A DNA stretch of 64,000 nucleotides from Janthinobacterium tructae (GCF_006517255.1 NZ_CP041185.1:2294001-2358000); one strand, 5' to 3'. Shown: positions 17,655 to 26,982, counted from the first letter of the stretch. The notes: generated by a model not told the origin, from the letters alone. Numbers and translations: made by a program.

Positions 17655-19040
17655 TTAAGCCATGAAGTCGAAGAGGGAATTCTTGCCCGTATAGCCCGGA
17701 AGGGCCGAGTTCGTGCCCATCTGCTCCTGAGCCGAATACGCCTTCACCAGTGCCTGCGCCTGCGCCGTCAGCGCCTTGGCCAGCACGGCTTTCTTGTTGT
17801 TCAGCGTCGTGATGTCCTTGCCCACCGATTGCACTTCCTTGCGGATGATGCTCGTTTCGCCCGTCAGTTCACCGATCTTGCTGGAAAACTGGTCCGCCAC
17901 GCCCTTGCCGTTATTCGTAAACAGCTTGCTGACGGCGTCCGGATCGGCGGCGATGGCGGCCTTGAGTTTTTTATCGTCGAGTACCAGCTCGCCGCCCTTG
18001 CCCAGGGTCACGCCAGCGCTGGCCAGGATGGAAGCGGGCACGCCCGTGCTGGCAGTGCGCAGCACTTGCTCCATCTGCGAACGCACCTGGCCCAGGGCCG
18101 TATCGGATTTCAAATCGCCCTGCTGCAGGCTCTGCAGCTTGCTGTTGAGCTCATTGTAAGACGTGACGAAGCTGGCCACGTTGCTGGCGATCTGGCTGCT
18201 GTCCTTGGCGATGACGAGGTCCGTCGTGCCTGTTTTCTTCAATTCGATGGTGACGCCCTCGACGGCAGTCGTCAGGGTATTCGTGGCGCTTTTGATTTCC
18301 TTGCCGTCGACGGTGAGCAGCGCATCCTGCGCGGCGGCCGTCTGTTGCAGGCCCTTGCCGGCACCTGGCGCATAGCTGAGCAGGTTGCTGACGGCTGCGT
18401 CGCCGGACACGCTGATGCGCATGCTGCTGTCGGCGCCGCTCTTGCCGTTCAGGGCCAGCGCATAGCCATCCGGACCCTTCACCACGCTGGCGTCGATGCC
18501 CTGCTGCTTGAGCGCGTCGGCGATGCCGTCGAGGCTATTGTTGCTGCTGTCAATCGTCAGCGAAATGACCTTGCCGCTGCCGGGGGTAAATTGCTTGCCG
18601 TCGGTCGCGCCCACTTCGATCTTGACCAGCGCGGGCGCCCCCGTGCCGATCGCCGCGCTCGAGGTTTTCTGCGCGCCGCTCTGCAGGGTCTGTCCCTGTG
18701 CCAGCTGCTTGACGTCCAAGGCATGGCTGCCGCTGACAGCCTTGTCGGTGGTGGTGGCGCTCAGCACATCCTTGCTGCTGGACGTGGCCGAGGTGGCCAG
18801 GCCGCTGCCGGCCATGTTCTTGGCCACGGTCTGGAATTTCGCCAGCGCCGATTGCAACTGGCCCAGGCCGGAGAATTTGGCCTGGTCGCGCGCCAGGCTG
18901 GCATTGAGCTTGACGACACCCGTGTTCTGCGACTGCATCTGGCGCTCCACCTTCGCATACACATCGGCCGAGATACTGCCCTGCGTCGTCTGCTGCGCGT
19001 TGTTGGTGTAAGCCTTGCTGTTGATGGTCGAATTAAACAT
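17655..19040 (-). CDS. fliD: Flagellar filament capping protein FliD
   Basis: About 461 residues. The N-terminal domain (coiled, GLGQLQSALAKFQTVAKN), the middle domain with DALLTVDGKEI and the C-terminal domain (FVTSYNELNSKLQSL, then GVTLGKGGELVLDDKKLKAA, then DAVSKLF) match FliD (HAP2), which caps the flagellar filament and guides flagellin folding outside the cell. No signal peptide, as expected for type III export. Starts at 19049 and 19070 are also open; 19040 has CGGGA at usable spacing. No fliC, fliS or flaG lies nearby, so this is a stand-alone copy; a PilZ-domain gene follows upstream. Confidence 0.88.
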   Translation of the reverse strand: MFNSTINSKAYTNNAQQTTQGSISADVYAKVERQMQSQNTGVVKLNASLARDQAKFSGLGQLQSALAKFQTVAKNMAGSGLATSATSSSKDVLSATTTDKAVSGSHALDVKQLAQGQTLQSGAQKTSSAAIGTGAPALVKIEVGATDGKQFTPGSGKVISLTIDSSNNSLDGIADALKQQGIDASVVKGPDGYALALNGKSGADSSMRISVSGDAAVSNLLSYAPGAGKGLQQTAAAQDALLTVDGKEIKSATNTLTTAVEGVTIELKKTGTTDLVIAKDSSQIASNVASFVTSYNELNSKLQSLQQGDLKSDTALGQVRSQMEQVLRTASTGVPASILASAGVTLGKGGELVLDDKKLKAAIAADPDAVSKLFTNNGKGVADQFSSKIGELTGETSIIRKEVQSVGKDITTLNNKKAVLAKALTAQAQALVKAYSAQEQMGTNSALPGYTGKNSLFDFMA

Positions 19041-19272
19041 GGTGGGCATTCCCGTCGGGTGTAAGGTCATGGCACACGGTTCAGGTCATGACCGCGCGCT
19101 GCGCTGGAAACGGACGGCAAGCGCGCGTGGCGCGGCAAGGTCCTTCTTCTGGTTGATAATTATGCAGTATTACCGGAATATCAAAACAGCGAACAGAACA
19201 AGTTTTTCCTGACTGCAAACCCATATGCACCATGATAGCGCATTTCATGTGCCGCCCCTCTGCGGGCATGCC

Positions 19273-19593
19273 TCAACGCATAAATTTCGAAATGGCACTG
19301 CTGACAGCCATGTCCAGCTGCGGGAAAGTGAGTCCCACCTTGAAACCTGCACTGCTGAAAATGCAGTGCGAGACGGACACGCGCGCCTCGATAATGTGTG
19401 CCGAGCCATCGTAAAACAACTCGAACAGCACCTTGCCCTGCTTGCCTGTCGGCACCGGTTCCGCGATGACGGCCGCCATGCCGCCCGGCCCCACATCGAG
19501 GGTGCGCGCCGCTACAGGCCCCGCGCCATCCATTACCAACATTGCCTTGGCACGCAATATCTTGCGTGCGCCCTGCCTTTGCTCAACTGACAC
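19273..19593 (-). CDS. PilZ-domain protein
   Basis: 106 residues from a GTG start (GGAA upstream). The sequence carries RKILR (RxxxR) near the N-terminus and DVGPGG in the place of the (D/N)xSxxG motif that together bind c-di-GMP in PilZ domains; the serine is a glycine here, so binding may be weakened. The remaining beta-barrel strands (GKVLFELFYDG, VGLTFPQLD) fit. A single-domain PilZ next to fliD suggests c-di-GMP control of motility or the cell surface. It lies 131 bp downstream of radA on the same strand. Confidence 0.75.
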   Translation of the reverse strand: MSVEQRQGARKILRAKAMLVMDGAGPVAARTLDVGPGGMAAVIAEPVPTGKQGKVLFELFYDGSAHIIEARVSVSHCIFSSAGFKVGLTFPQLDMAVSSAISKFMR

Positions 19594-19724
19594 TGTATTC
19601 CGCTTCTCTCGCTATGCATTGTCGATGCGGATTCATGAGACGAATCCATCGGACAAATATTATAGTTCTAAACGGAAATTCTGTTTGACTTGTCTCAAAA
19701 TTGGCATTTACACCATACCAACTC

Positions 19725-21101
19725 TTACTCCAGATCGCGCAACTTGTTAAACGCTTCGTCAATGCGCTCGACGCCGATGACCTTGAGACCCTCGATCGCT
19801 TGCTTGGGCAGGTTGGACTTCGGCACCACGGCCAGGGTAAAGCCCAGCTTGGCCGCTTCGCGCAAGCGTTCCTGGCCCCTTGGCGCAGGGCGGATTTCGC
19901 CGGCCAGGCCCACTTCGCCAAACACCACGAGTCCCCGCGGCAAGGGCTTGTTGCGCATCGACGAGTTAATCGCCAACAACACGGCCAGGTCGGCCGCCGG
20001 TTCCGTAATTTTGACGCCGCCGACGGCATTGATGAACACGTCCTGGTCAAACGCGGCGATGCCCGCGTGGCGGTGCGCCACGGCCAGCAGCATGGCCAGG
20101 CGGTTCTGCTCCAGGCCGACAGACAGGCGGCGCGCATTCGGCAAGTGGCTGGTATCGACCAGGGCCTGGATTTCCACCAGCAGCGGACGCGTGCCTTCCT
20201 GCGTCACCATCACGCAGGAACCGGGCACCTGGTTGTCATGCTGCGACAGGAACAGCGCCGACGGGTTCGACACCCCTTTCAGCCCCTTTTCCGTCATGGC
20301 GAACACGCCCAGTTCGTTGACGGCGCCGAAACGGTTCTTGATGGCGCGCACCAGGCGGAAGCTGGAATGAGCGTCGCCCTCGAAATACAGCACCGTGTCG
20401 ACGATGTGTTCGAGCACGCGGGGGCCGGCCAGCGCGCCCTCTTTCGTCACGTGACCCACCAGGATGATGGTCACGCCGGTCTGCTTGGCCGCGCGCGTCA
20501 GCTGCGCCGCGCACTCGCGCACTTGCGCCACCGAACCGGGCGCCGAACTGAGCGCGTCCGAATACACGGTCTGGATCGAATCGATCACCACCACTTCCGG
20601 CTTCAGGTCGGCCAGGGTGCCGAGGATTTTTTCCAGCTGGATCTCGGCCTGCAATTTGAGTTCCTTGGCATCGATGAGGAGACGCTTGGCCCGCAGGGCG
20701 ATCTGCGCGCCGGACTCTTCACCACTGACATACAGCACGCGCTTGTGGTGCGACATGTTGGCCAGCGCCTGCAGCAGCAGGGTCGACTTGCCGATGCCGG
20801 GATCGCCGCCGATCAGCACCACGCCGCCCGCCACCATGCCGCCGCCCAGCACGCGGTCGAATTCTTCGATGCCCGTGCCGAAGCGGGGCACGTCGATGGC
20901 ATCGATATCGTCGAGCGACAGCACGGGCGCCGTCTGCGCCAGCGACATGTGCTGCGGGTTCGAATAGCGGTTGTTGCCGCCCGTTTCGGGCAGTGTTTCC
21001 ACCATGGTGTTCCACTGGTTGCACGAGGTACATTGCCCCATCCATTTATTACTGATGGCGCCGCAATCGCTGCAGGTATAGATGGTCTTGACTTTTGCCA
21101 T
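19725..21101 (-). CDS. radA: DNA repair protein RadA
   Basis: 458 residues, the usual length. An N-terminal four-cysteine zinc motif (Cys10, Cys13, Cys24, Cys27) is followed by a RecA-like ATPase with Walker A GGDPGIGKST (98-107), the RadA-specific KNRFG motif and a C-terminal Lon-protease-like domain ending in an EAFNKLRDLE-type tail. RadA drives branch migration of recombination intermediates alongside RecA in the cytoplasm. It lies 74 bp after alr on the same strand, a common betaproteobacterial arrangement. Confidence 0.97.
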   Translation of the reverse strand: MAKVKTIYTCSDCGAISNKWMGQCTSCNQWNTMVETLPETGGNNRYSNPQHMSLAQTAPVLSLDDIDAIDVPRFGTGIEEFDRVLGGGMVAGGVVLIGGDPGIGKSTLLLQALANMSHHKRVLYVSGEESGAQIALRAKRLLIDAKELKLQAEIQLEKILGTLADLKPEVVVIDSIQTVYSDALSSAPGSVAQVRECAAQLTRAAKQTGVTIILVGHVTKEGALAGPRVLEHIVDTVLYFEGDAHSSFRLVRAIKNRFGAVNELGVFAMTEKGLKGVSNPSALFLSQHDNQVPGSCVMVTQEGTRPLLVEIQALVDTSHLPNARRLSVGLEQNRLAMLLAVAHRHAGIAAFDQDVFINAVGGVKITEPAADLAVLLAINSSMRNKPLPRGLVVFGEVGLAGEIRPAPRGQERLREAAKLGFTLAVVPKSNLPKQAIEGLKVIGVERIDEAFNKLRDLE

Positions 21102-21175
21102 GGTGTACTTTGCTCAGGTAAAATGAAACAGCTGGTTATATATACAGTATATACAAACCGCGCTGCCGCGTCACC

Positions 21176-22255
21176 CTACGCTTCGTTCACCGGTACGCGC
21201 GGCGCCAATGCGCACATCAGCTCGTAGCCGATGGTGCCGGCGGCCAGCGCCACCTCGTCGATCGGCAGGCCCTGGCCCCACAAGGTCACACTGCTGCCGA
21301 CCCGCGCACCGGGCACGTGCGTCAAATCGACCATCAGCATGTCCATCGAGACCCGGCCGATGAGCCCCGTGCGCACGCCGTCGACCAGCACGGGCGTGCC
21401 TTCGGGCGCATGGCGCGGATAGCCATCCGCATAGCCGCACGCCACCACGCCCACCTTGATATTGCCGGCCGCTTCATAGCGGCTGCCATAGCCCACCACT
21501 TCGCCAGCGGCGACATCCTGGATGCCAATGATGCTGCTGCGCAAGGTCATGGTGGGCAGCAAGCCGAACGCCTGCGCCGACGTGCCGCTGGGCGTGCCGC
21601 CATACAGCATGATGCCGGGGCGCACCCAGTCGCTGTCCAGATGGTGCAGCAGCAAGCCGGCCGAATTGCACAGGCTGCGCGGCAAGGCCGCATCGATACT
21701 GGCCGCGCCCGCTTCAAAACGCAGCATCTGCTGGGCCAGTGGCAAGCGCGTGGGCGCCGCCTCGTCCGCATTGGCGAAATGCGTCATCAGGGTGATCGTG
21801 CCGATATGCGGCATGGCGCGCAGGCGCGCATACGCAGCCGCCACGGCATCTGGCGTAAAGCCCAGGCGGTTCATGCCCGTATTCATTTTCAGATGCACAT
21901 CGATAGCGTGCGGCAAGCGCGCCGCTGCCAGCATGGCGATCTGTTCTTCGCAATGCACGCTGCCATTCAAGCCATATTGCGCCATGACCGGCAAATCGCT
22001 GGCGTCGAAAAAACCTTCCAGCAGCAAGATGGGCTTGCTCCAGCCCAGTTCGCGCAAGCGCACGGCGTAATCGACCTCAACCAGCGCCAGGCCATCGGCG
22101 TCGGCAAAGCCCCGCATGGCCCGTTCCAGGCCGTGGCCATAGGCATTCGCCTTGACGACGGCCCACACCTTGGCGCCGCGGGCGCAGGCACGCGCGCGCG
22201 CCAGATTCTGTTGCATGGCATCCAGATGGATGGTGGCGATGAGGGGCCTGGGCAT
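21176..22255 (-). CDS. alr: Alanine racemase
   Basis: 359 residues. The PLP-binding lysine is Lys35 in AVVKANAYGHG; the C-terminal domain supplies the catalytic tyrosine in GYGSRYEA and RVSMDMLMVDLTHV. It interconverts L- and D-alanine for peptidoglycan in the cytoplasm. Length and motifs are normal. It is divergent from lplT with a 247 bp gap and leads into radA. Confidence 0.96.
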   Translation of the reverse strand: MPRPLIATIHLDAMQQNLARARACARGAKVWAVVKANAYGHGLERAMRGFADADGLALVEVDYAVRLRELGWSKPILLLEGFFDASDLPVMAQYGLNGSVHCEEQIAMLAAARLPHAIDVHLKMNTGMNRLGFTPDAVAAAYARLRAMPHIGTITLMTHFANADEAAPTRLPLAQQMLRFEAGAASIDAALPRSLCNSAGLLLHHLDSDWVRPGIMLYGGTPSGTSAQAFGLLPTMTLRSSIIGIQDVAAGEVVGYGSRYEAAGNIKVGVVACGYADGYPRHAPEGTPVLVDGVRTGLIGRVSMDMLMVDLTHVPGARVGSSVTLWGQGLPIDEVALAAGTIGYELMCALAPRVPVNEA

Positions 22256-22502
22256 ATGCGTCGTTCACGGCGGGTGGGAAAGCCGTATTTTACCGGATGC
22301 ACAGTAAGCGGACACTGCAGACGCCCAGGATCGTGTGCAGAGGACATCATTTATAAAATGCTCACATCTATGTGTATTTTTCTACGGCAGAAAAATTAAG
22401 CTTCGCTTAGGCAAGACTATGCAAAGCGACCCCGCCCAAACTTGGGGTTTGCCGTTTTTTCGTGGTATAAAGCAAGCCAGATATGATTTCAGGCAATCCA
22501 GA

Positions 22503-23765
22503 ATGAATCGTGGTTTTTATACCATCATGGCGGCGCAGTTCTTTTCCTCGCTGGCAGATAACGCCCTCTTTTTTGTCGCCGTCGATTTATTGGTGTCCAT
22601 GAAATCCCCGGCGTGGATCACGCCGCTGCTCAAATTGTCGTTCGTGCTGTTTTACGTGCTGTTGGCCGCTTTTGTCGGCGCCTTCGCGGATGCATTGCCG
22701 AAAGGCAAGGTCATGTTCATCGCCAACATGGTCAAGATCTTCGGCTGCGCCCTCGTCTTCTTCCATGTGCATCCCTTGCTGGCCTACGCGGTCGTCGGCT
22801 TCGGAGCGGCCGTGTATTCGCCCGCCAAGTACGGCATCCTGACGGAATTGCTGCCGCCGGAAAAGCTGGTGGCGGCGAATGGCTGGATCGAAGGCCTGAC
22901 CGTCACCTCCATCATCCTCGGCACCGTCATGGGCGGCGCGCTTGTCAGCGGCCACGTGTCCGACATGCTGCTATCGATCGACATCCCGCTGATCGACACG
23001 GGCATCGCCAACAAAACGGAAGCGGCCCTGTGCGTGGTGGTGGGCATTTATGTGCTGGCGACCCTGGCCAACCTGAAGATTCCCGACACGGGCTGCGTGT
23101 ATGCGCACCAGGAACGCAATCCTATCAAACTGATCACCGATTTTGCCAATTGCTATTCCATCCTGTGGAAAGACAAGCTGGGCCAGATCACTCTGGCCGT
23201 GACGACCCTGTTCTGGGGCGCTGGCGCCACCTTGCAACTGATCGTGCTGGAATGGGCCAAGCAGTCGCTGAACATGCCGTTCGACAAGGCGACCAGCCTG
23301 GTGGGCGTGGTCGCCATCGGCGTAGCCGCCGGCGCCGTGCTGTCGGCGCGTTTCATTCCGCTGCGCAAGTCGCTGACCGTCATTCCGCTGGGCATCGCCA
23401 TGGGCGTCATCGTCATGATGATGACGCAAGTGCACTCCGTGTGGATCGCTTACCCGCTGCTGATACTGATCGGCGCCCTGTCCGGCTTCTTCGTCGTGCC
23501 CATGAATGCCCTGCTGCAACACCGCGGCCACGTCCTGATGAGTGCGGGCCATTCCATCGCCGTGCAGAACTTCAATGAAAACCTGTCGATTCTCACCATG
23601 CTGGCCGTATATTCCATCATGATCCGCCTGCACCTGCCGCTCAATATCATCATCACCCTGTTCGGCCTGTTCGTCGCCGGCACCATGTACATGATCATGC
23701 GCCGGCACAAGCTGAACCAGGCCGAGCATGACAATATGTCGTTGATTGGCGAGCACAAGCATTAA
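22503..23765 (+). CDS. lplT: Lysophospholipid transporter LplT (MFS)
   Basis: 420 residues from ATG 22503. It begins MNRGFYTIMAAQFFSSLADN, the typical LplT start, and has about twelve helices with FSPAKYG-type (VYSPAKYGILTELLPPEKL) and GALSGFFVVPMNALLQHRG motifs. LplT flips lysophospholipids across the inner membrane for re-acylation. In enterobacteria it is paired with aas; no acyltransferase is adjacent here. The open frame extends 56 residues upstream, but that part is not hydrophobic and does not look like the family. Confidence 0.93.
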   Translation: MNRGFYTIMAAQFFSSLADNALFFVAVDLLVSMKSPAWITPLLKLSFVLFYVLLAAFVGAFADALPKGKVMFIANMVKIFGCALVFFHVHPLLAYAVVGFGAAVYSPAKYGILTELLPPEKLVAANGWIEGLTVTSIILGTVMGGALVSGHVSDMLLSIDIPLIDTGIANKTEAALCVVVGIYVLATLANLKIPDTGCVYAHQERNPIKLITDFANCYSILWKDKLGQITLAVTTLFWGAGATLQLIVLEWAKQSLNMPFDKATSLVGVVAIGVAAGAVLSARFIPLRKSLTVIPLGIAMGVIVMMMTQVHSVWIAYPLLILIGALSGFFVVPMNALLQHRGHVLMSAGHSIAVQNFNENLSILTMLAVYSIMIRLHLPLNIIITLFGLFVAGTMYMIMRRHKLNQAEHDNMSLIGEHKH

Positions 23766-23770
23766 CGGTG

Positions 23771-23820
23771 GTGTCGGATTACGCGCTAGGCGCCTCGGCG
23801 GCCCCGCTCATCCGACCTAC
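23771..23820. repeat. Dispersed GTCGGATTACGC...ATCCGACCTAC repeat, copy 1
   Basis: GTCGGATTACGCG and a slightly diverged right arm GCTCATCCGACCTAC, followed by an extra CCGACCTACGCAGG. Lies between the convergent ends of lplT and the DUF1853 gene, where a foldback could stop transcription from both sides. Related copies are at 33482-33564 and 41495-41536. Confidence 0.65.
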
Positions 23821-23825
23821 CCGAC

Positions 23826-24764
23826 CTACGCAGGTAGCGCGCCTGTTACTCGCCGCGCGGCAGCCTGCTGCGTCCAGTCATGGGGCACGACAAAACCGCG
23901 CGTGCGCTCCACTTCCCAGCCTTCGACATGGTCCACCGTGGCCACCATCACCGGTTGCGCCAGATCAGACAACTGCGCGCGCAAGGCATCGTCGTCCAGC
24001 ACTGCCACCTCGCGCCCCTTGAACGGCGCCAGCCATTGCAATCGCGGCAGCACGACATAGCGCTGCGCCGGCAATTGTGTTGGCGTGCACCAGAAGCCGT
24101 GTCCATGTTCATGGGAAATACCGTCCACGGCGGGCGTGGCGTCCGGAGCATAAAACAGCCAGCCCTTGACCAGCGCCTGCGCCGCGCGCACGGGCTGGGC
24201 CAGCAAGCTTTGCGCAGCCGGGTGGCGAGACAAGGCCAGTTGCTTGTCGATAATTTTGCGCATTTTCAAGCCCAAAGTATCGGCCAGGTTGGGGCCGATC
24301 AAGTGGTTGAAAATGCCGGGATCGGGCGCGCCTTCCAGCAGGTAGAACTTGGTGGCGAATTCCCAGTGCAGCAGATCGTTCCCGTCACGCAGCAGGAAAT
24401 CGAACTCGCCCACCGTATCGTTGCGGTTCACCTGCACTTGCAAGCCATGCGCAGCGAGCACGCCGTGCTGCTCAAAATAAAAGGCCAGCAGCTTTTCAGC
24501 GTACAGGCCCAGGCGGGAATAGAATTTCGGCCCCAGCGCCGCATCGAGCGGCGACGGATCATCTTGCAGCGCCCCCAGCCATGCCGCCACGGCAGGCGTG
24601 ACGGGAGGCAAGCTGGCGATGCGCCCACCCCAGTGGGCGCTGGCAGGGTCCAGCAAGTCTGGCGAGTCGAGCAGCCAGGCCAGTGCACGCACGCGGGGGT
24701 GCGTCAGATGGCCCCAGCGGCGCTCGAAGCGGACCTGAAAGGTAGCGACAGCCGTATCAACCAC
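23826..24764 (-). CDS. DUF1853-family protein
   Basis: 312 residues from a GTG at 24764 that overlaps the stop of the uracil-DNA glycosylase gene by eight bases, indicating translational coupling. Motifs fit DUF1853 (HLTHPRVRALAWLLDSPDLL, then LGLYAEKLLAFYFEQH, then NDTVGEFDFLLRDG, then HWEFATKFYL). The E-F-D-F and W-E-x-x-x-K-F pattern resembles PD-(D/E)xK nuclease cores (inference). Biological role unknown. Last gene of the tsaB-rimI-udg operon. The open frame continues upstream into the glycosylase gene and is not used. Confidence 0.8.
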   Translation of the reverse strand: MVDTAVATFQVRFERRWGHLTHPRVRALAWLLDSPDLLDPASAHWGGRIASLPPVTPAVAAWLGALQDDPSPLDAALGPKFYSRLGLYAEKLLAFYFEQHGVLAAHGLQVQVNRNDTVGEFDFLLRDGNDLLHWEFATKFYLLEGAPDPGIFNHLIGPNLADTLGLKMRKIIDKQLALSRHPAAQSLLAQPVRAAQALVKGWLFYAPDATPAVDGISHEHGHGFWCTPTQLPAQRYVVLPRLQWLAPFKGREVAVLDDDALRAQLSDLAQPVMVATVDHVEGWEVERTRGFVVPHDWTQQAAARRVTGALPA

Positions 24765-25635
24765 CGTCCGTGCTTTTCGCCAGACACAGGTCGGCCCAGG
24801 CACGCGCCTTGGCCTTGCCCGTCGCATCCTGCAGCAACATTTCCGGGTGGAAGGTGGCCACGACGGAGGCGCTGCCCAGCTGGCGCACCTTGCCCCGTAC
24901 GGGTTTTTCACCGGGCTTGATTCCGGCAGCGGCCATGGAACCCAGGGTGACGATGGTGCGCGGTTGCAGCAGGGCCAGTTCGCGCTCGAAATACGGGCGG
25001 CAGGCGGCCGACTCTGATTCGGTGGGCAAGCGTTCCTGCCCCGCCTCGTCGAGCGGACGGCATTTCAGCAAGTGCGTGATGTACACGTCGCGGCCCGCCT
25101 CGAGGTCGATGGCTTTGAGCATATTGTCGAGCAATTTTCCCTGTTCGCCCGGCAAGGCGAGCCCTTCCCGTTCTTCCAAGCGCGACGGACTGCTGGCCAG
25201 CATCAGCCAGGCGCCCTGGCGGTCGCCACGGCCCATGACGACGCCCTTGCGCGTCTTGCACAAGTCGCAGCGCGCGCATTTGGCGACGGCGGCCGTCAAG
25301 CCTTCCCAGTCGAGGGTGGCGATGTCGGTGTCGCTGAGCTGCTTCACTGGCGCGGGCGCGGGCGCATCGTCGAACCAGGCCGTGTCGTCCGACTCGGCGG
25401 CAGGAGCTGGCGTAGCGACAACGGCGACGGGTATTTCGACCTGCACCTCGGTGACCACCTCAGTGACCACTGCGGTCACGGCTTCAACGGCTTCGGCCAC
25501 GGGCGCCGCCACGGCGACATCCATCTCCACGGCAGCCTCGACGGCGACATCAAGCGCCTCGGGCGCGGCACCCTGGCGCAAACGCCACAGGGGACCGACG
25601 CCCATTTCATCGAGGAAAACGGCGCTGCGGCTCAT
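24757..25635 (-). CDS. Family-4-like uracil-DNA glycosylase with altered catalytic loop
   Basis: 292 residues. After an unusual ~100-residue Ala/Val/Glu/Pro-rich N-terminal stretch comes the glycosylase domain. The four iron-sulfur cysteines are present (CARC, KCRP and AACRPYF), as are VYITHLLKCRP and IVTLGSMAA. The usual GEAPG loop that activates water reads ASSPS here, followed by LEEREGLALPGEQGKLLDNM, and the C-terminal motif is ATFHPEML rather than HPS. The fold is therefore clear but ordinary uracil excision is uncertain. Start and stop overlap the neighbouring genes by 4 and 8 bases, within the tsaB operon. Confidence 0.85.
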   Translation of the reverse strand: MSRSAVFLDEMGVGPLWRLRQGAAPEALDVAVEAAVEMDVAVAAPVAEAVEAVTAVVTEVVTEVQVEIPVAVVATPAPAAESDDTAWFDDAPAPAPVKQLSDTDIATLDWEGLTAAVAKCARCDLCKTRKGVVMGRGDRQGAWLMLASSPSRLEEREGLALPGEQGKLLDNMLKAIDLEAGRDVYITHLLKCRPLDEAGQERLPTESESAACRPYFERELALLQPRTIVTLGSMAAAGIKPGEKPVRGKVRQLGSASVVATFHPEMLLQDATGKAKARAWADLCLAKSTDGG

Positions 25636-26141
25636 AAGGTATAACGCATCACGATGGCGTCCTCACGTTGCGAGTTGGCCGCCGGATAGTATCCCTTGCG
25701 CCGGCCGATCTGTTCAAATCCATAGCGCTGGTAAATATCGAGCGCGCGCAGGTTCGACGGGCGCACTTCCAGCAGCATCGATTCCATGCCAAGCTGGCGC
25801 GCGCAGGCGCAGGATTGGTTCAGCAGGAAGCGACCCAGCCCCTGGCCCTGGATGGCGCCCTCGACGGCCACATTGAGCAGGTGTGCCTCATCGACCACCA
25901 GCATCAATAAAAAGTAGCCAAGCAGGGTGCCGTCCACGTCGCGCAGCACCCAGGCCGGGTAGCCGCTCTTGAGCGAATCGACGAAGTTGCCATGCGTCCA
26001 GGGATGCGGATACACGCGCTGCTCCAGCGCCAGCACCTCAATCAGGTCAGCTTCGACCATCGGCTGGTAGTCGAGGCGCAGCAAGTCCCAGCCTGCCGCG
26101 CTGTCGTCCTGCGTCACTGCATCCTTGCCCTCCTCCATCAT
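25632..26141 (-). CDS. rimI: Ribosomal protein S18-alanine N-acetyltransferase RimI
   Basis: 169 residues from ATG 26141, which overlaps the tsaB stop in ATGA. GNAT fold with LEQRVYPHPWTHGNF, LLNVAVEGAIQGQGLGRFLL (acetyl-CoA binding RxxGxG-type loop in the form QGQGLG) and LEVRPSNLRALDIYQRYGF. RimI acetylates the N-terminal alanine of ribosomal protein S18. The neighbouring tsaB is the usual partner. The open frame continues upstream into tsaB and is not used. Confidence 0.93.
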   Translation of the reverse strand: MMEEGKDAVTQDDSAAGWDLLRLDYQPMVEADLIEVLALEQRVYPHPWTHGNFVDSLKSGYPAWVLRDVDGTLLGYFLLMLVVDEAHLLNVAVEGAIQGQGLGRFLLNQSCACARQLGMESMLLEVRPSNLRALDIYQRYGFEQIGRRKGYYPAANSQREDAIVMRYTL

Positions 26142-26863
26142 TGCGCCGACTCCGCAGCGGCCTTGGCCAGTTGCATCTCCTGCCGTTCCGCGCTCGTAAA
26201 GGCGATCTTGTTGCGCAAATACAAAGGCTGCGCCTCGGCCGCCGTTACAAACTGGCCGGCGGCAAAAGCGATGCGCGCCAATTGCGCCACTTGCACGGCG
26301 TGCGGCATGATGGCGGCGTCGGCCGTGGCCGCGCACGGCAGTGCGGCCAGCGCTTCGGCGTAGGCGCCAAAACCGTTGCCGCAGCCGACCACGTCGCCTT
26401 GCGGCGCCACGCCGGCCGGCGCGCTCAGGGCCGGTGGCAACACGGTCCGCAAGCCATCCTGGTAATCATATTGCGCCCAGTACACTTCGCCCATGCGGGC
26501 GTCGAGCACGGTCACGATGTGCTGCGCGCCATGCTGCTGGTGGCACGCGAGCGCCATGGCGTCGAGTGTCACGACGGGCACGACAGGCAGCTTGGCGCCG
26601 TAGGCCAGGCCTTGCGCAATGCCGCAGGCCGTGCGCACGCCCGTAAACGAGCCGGGACCGGAGCCGTAGGCGATGGCGTCCACGTCCGCCAGGGTCACGC
26701 CCGCTTCGGCCAGCAATTCCTGCACCATCGGCAAGATCGACTGGGAATGGGTGCGCACGCCCGACGAGGCGCGGGACAGGATGACATCGCCGCGCAGCAA
26801 GGCGCAGGAGGCGAGTTCGGACGAAGTTTCAATAGCAAGCAGGGTGGGAAGTAAGATAGGCAT
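26138..26863 (-). CDS. tsaB: tRNA t6A biosynthesis protein TsaB
   Basis: 241 residues from ATG 26863. The sequence starts MPILLPTLLAIETSSELAS and has GSGPGSFTGVRTACGIAQGL, the hallmark of TsaB, the ASKHA-fold partner that supports TsaD/TsaE in making threonylcarbamoyl-adenosine on ANN-reading tRNAs. First gene of the coupled operon tsaB-rimI-udg-DUF1853, divergent from dapC. Confidence 0.95.
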   Translation of the reverse strand: MPILLPTLLAIETSSELASCALLRGDVILSRASSGVRTHSQSILPMVQELLAEAGVTLADVDAIAYGSGPGSFTGVRTACGIAQGLAYGAKLPVVPVVTLDAMALACHQQHGAQHIVTVLDARMGEVYWAQYDYQDGLRTVLPPALSAPAGVAPQGDVVGCGNGFGAYAEALAALPCAATADAAIMPHAVQVAQLARIAFAAGQFVTAAEAQPLYLRNKIAFTSAERQEMQLAKAAAESAQ

Positions 26864-26950
26864 GGCGTATTTTACCTTGCCGCGCCATGGCGCGGCACTC
26901 CCCGCTGCGGCAGGCATGGAGCAGCCGGACAGCGATCAGGCCGATGCGGC

Positions 26951-26982
26951 TTGCACAGCGGGCCCGCGAGGACGGCTATAAT
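26951..26982 (+). promoter_or_regulatory. Candidate promoter for dapC
   Basis: Perfect -10 TATAAT at 26977-26982 with TTGCAC at 26951-26956. The 20-bp spacer is long, so the -35 is uncertain. The gap 26864-27123 holds no gene; the leader to the GTG start is about 140 nt. Confidence 0.45.
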
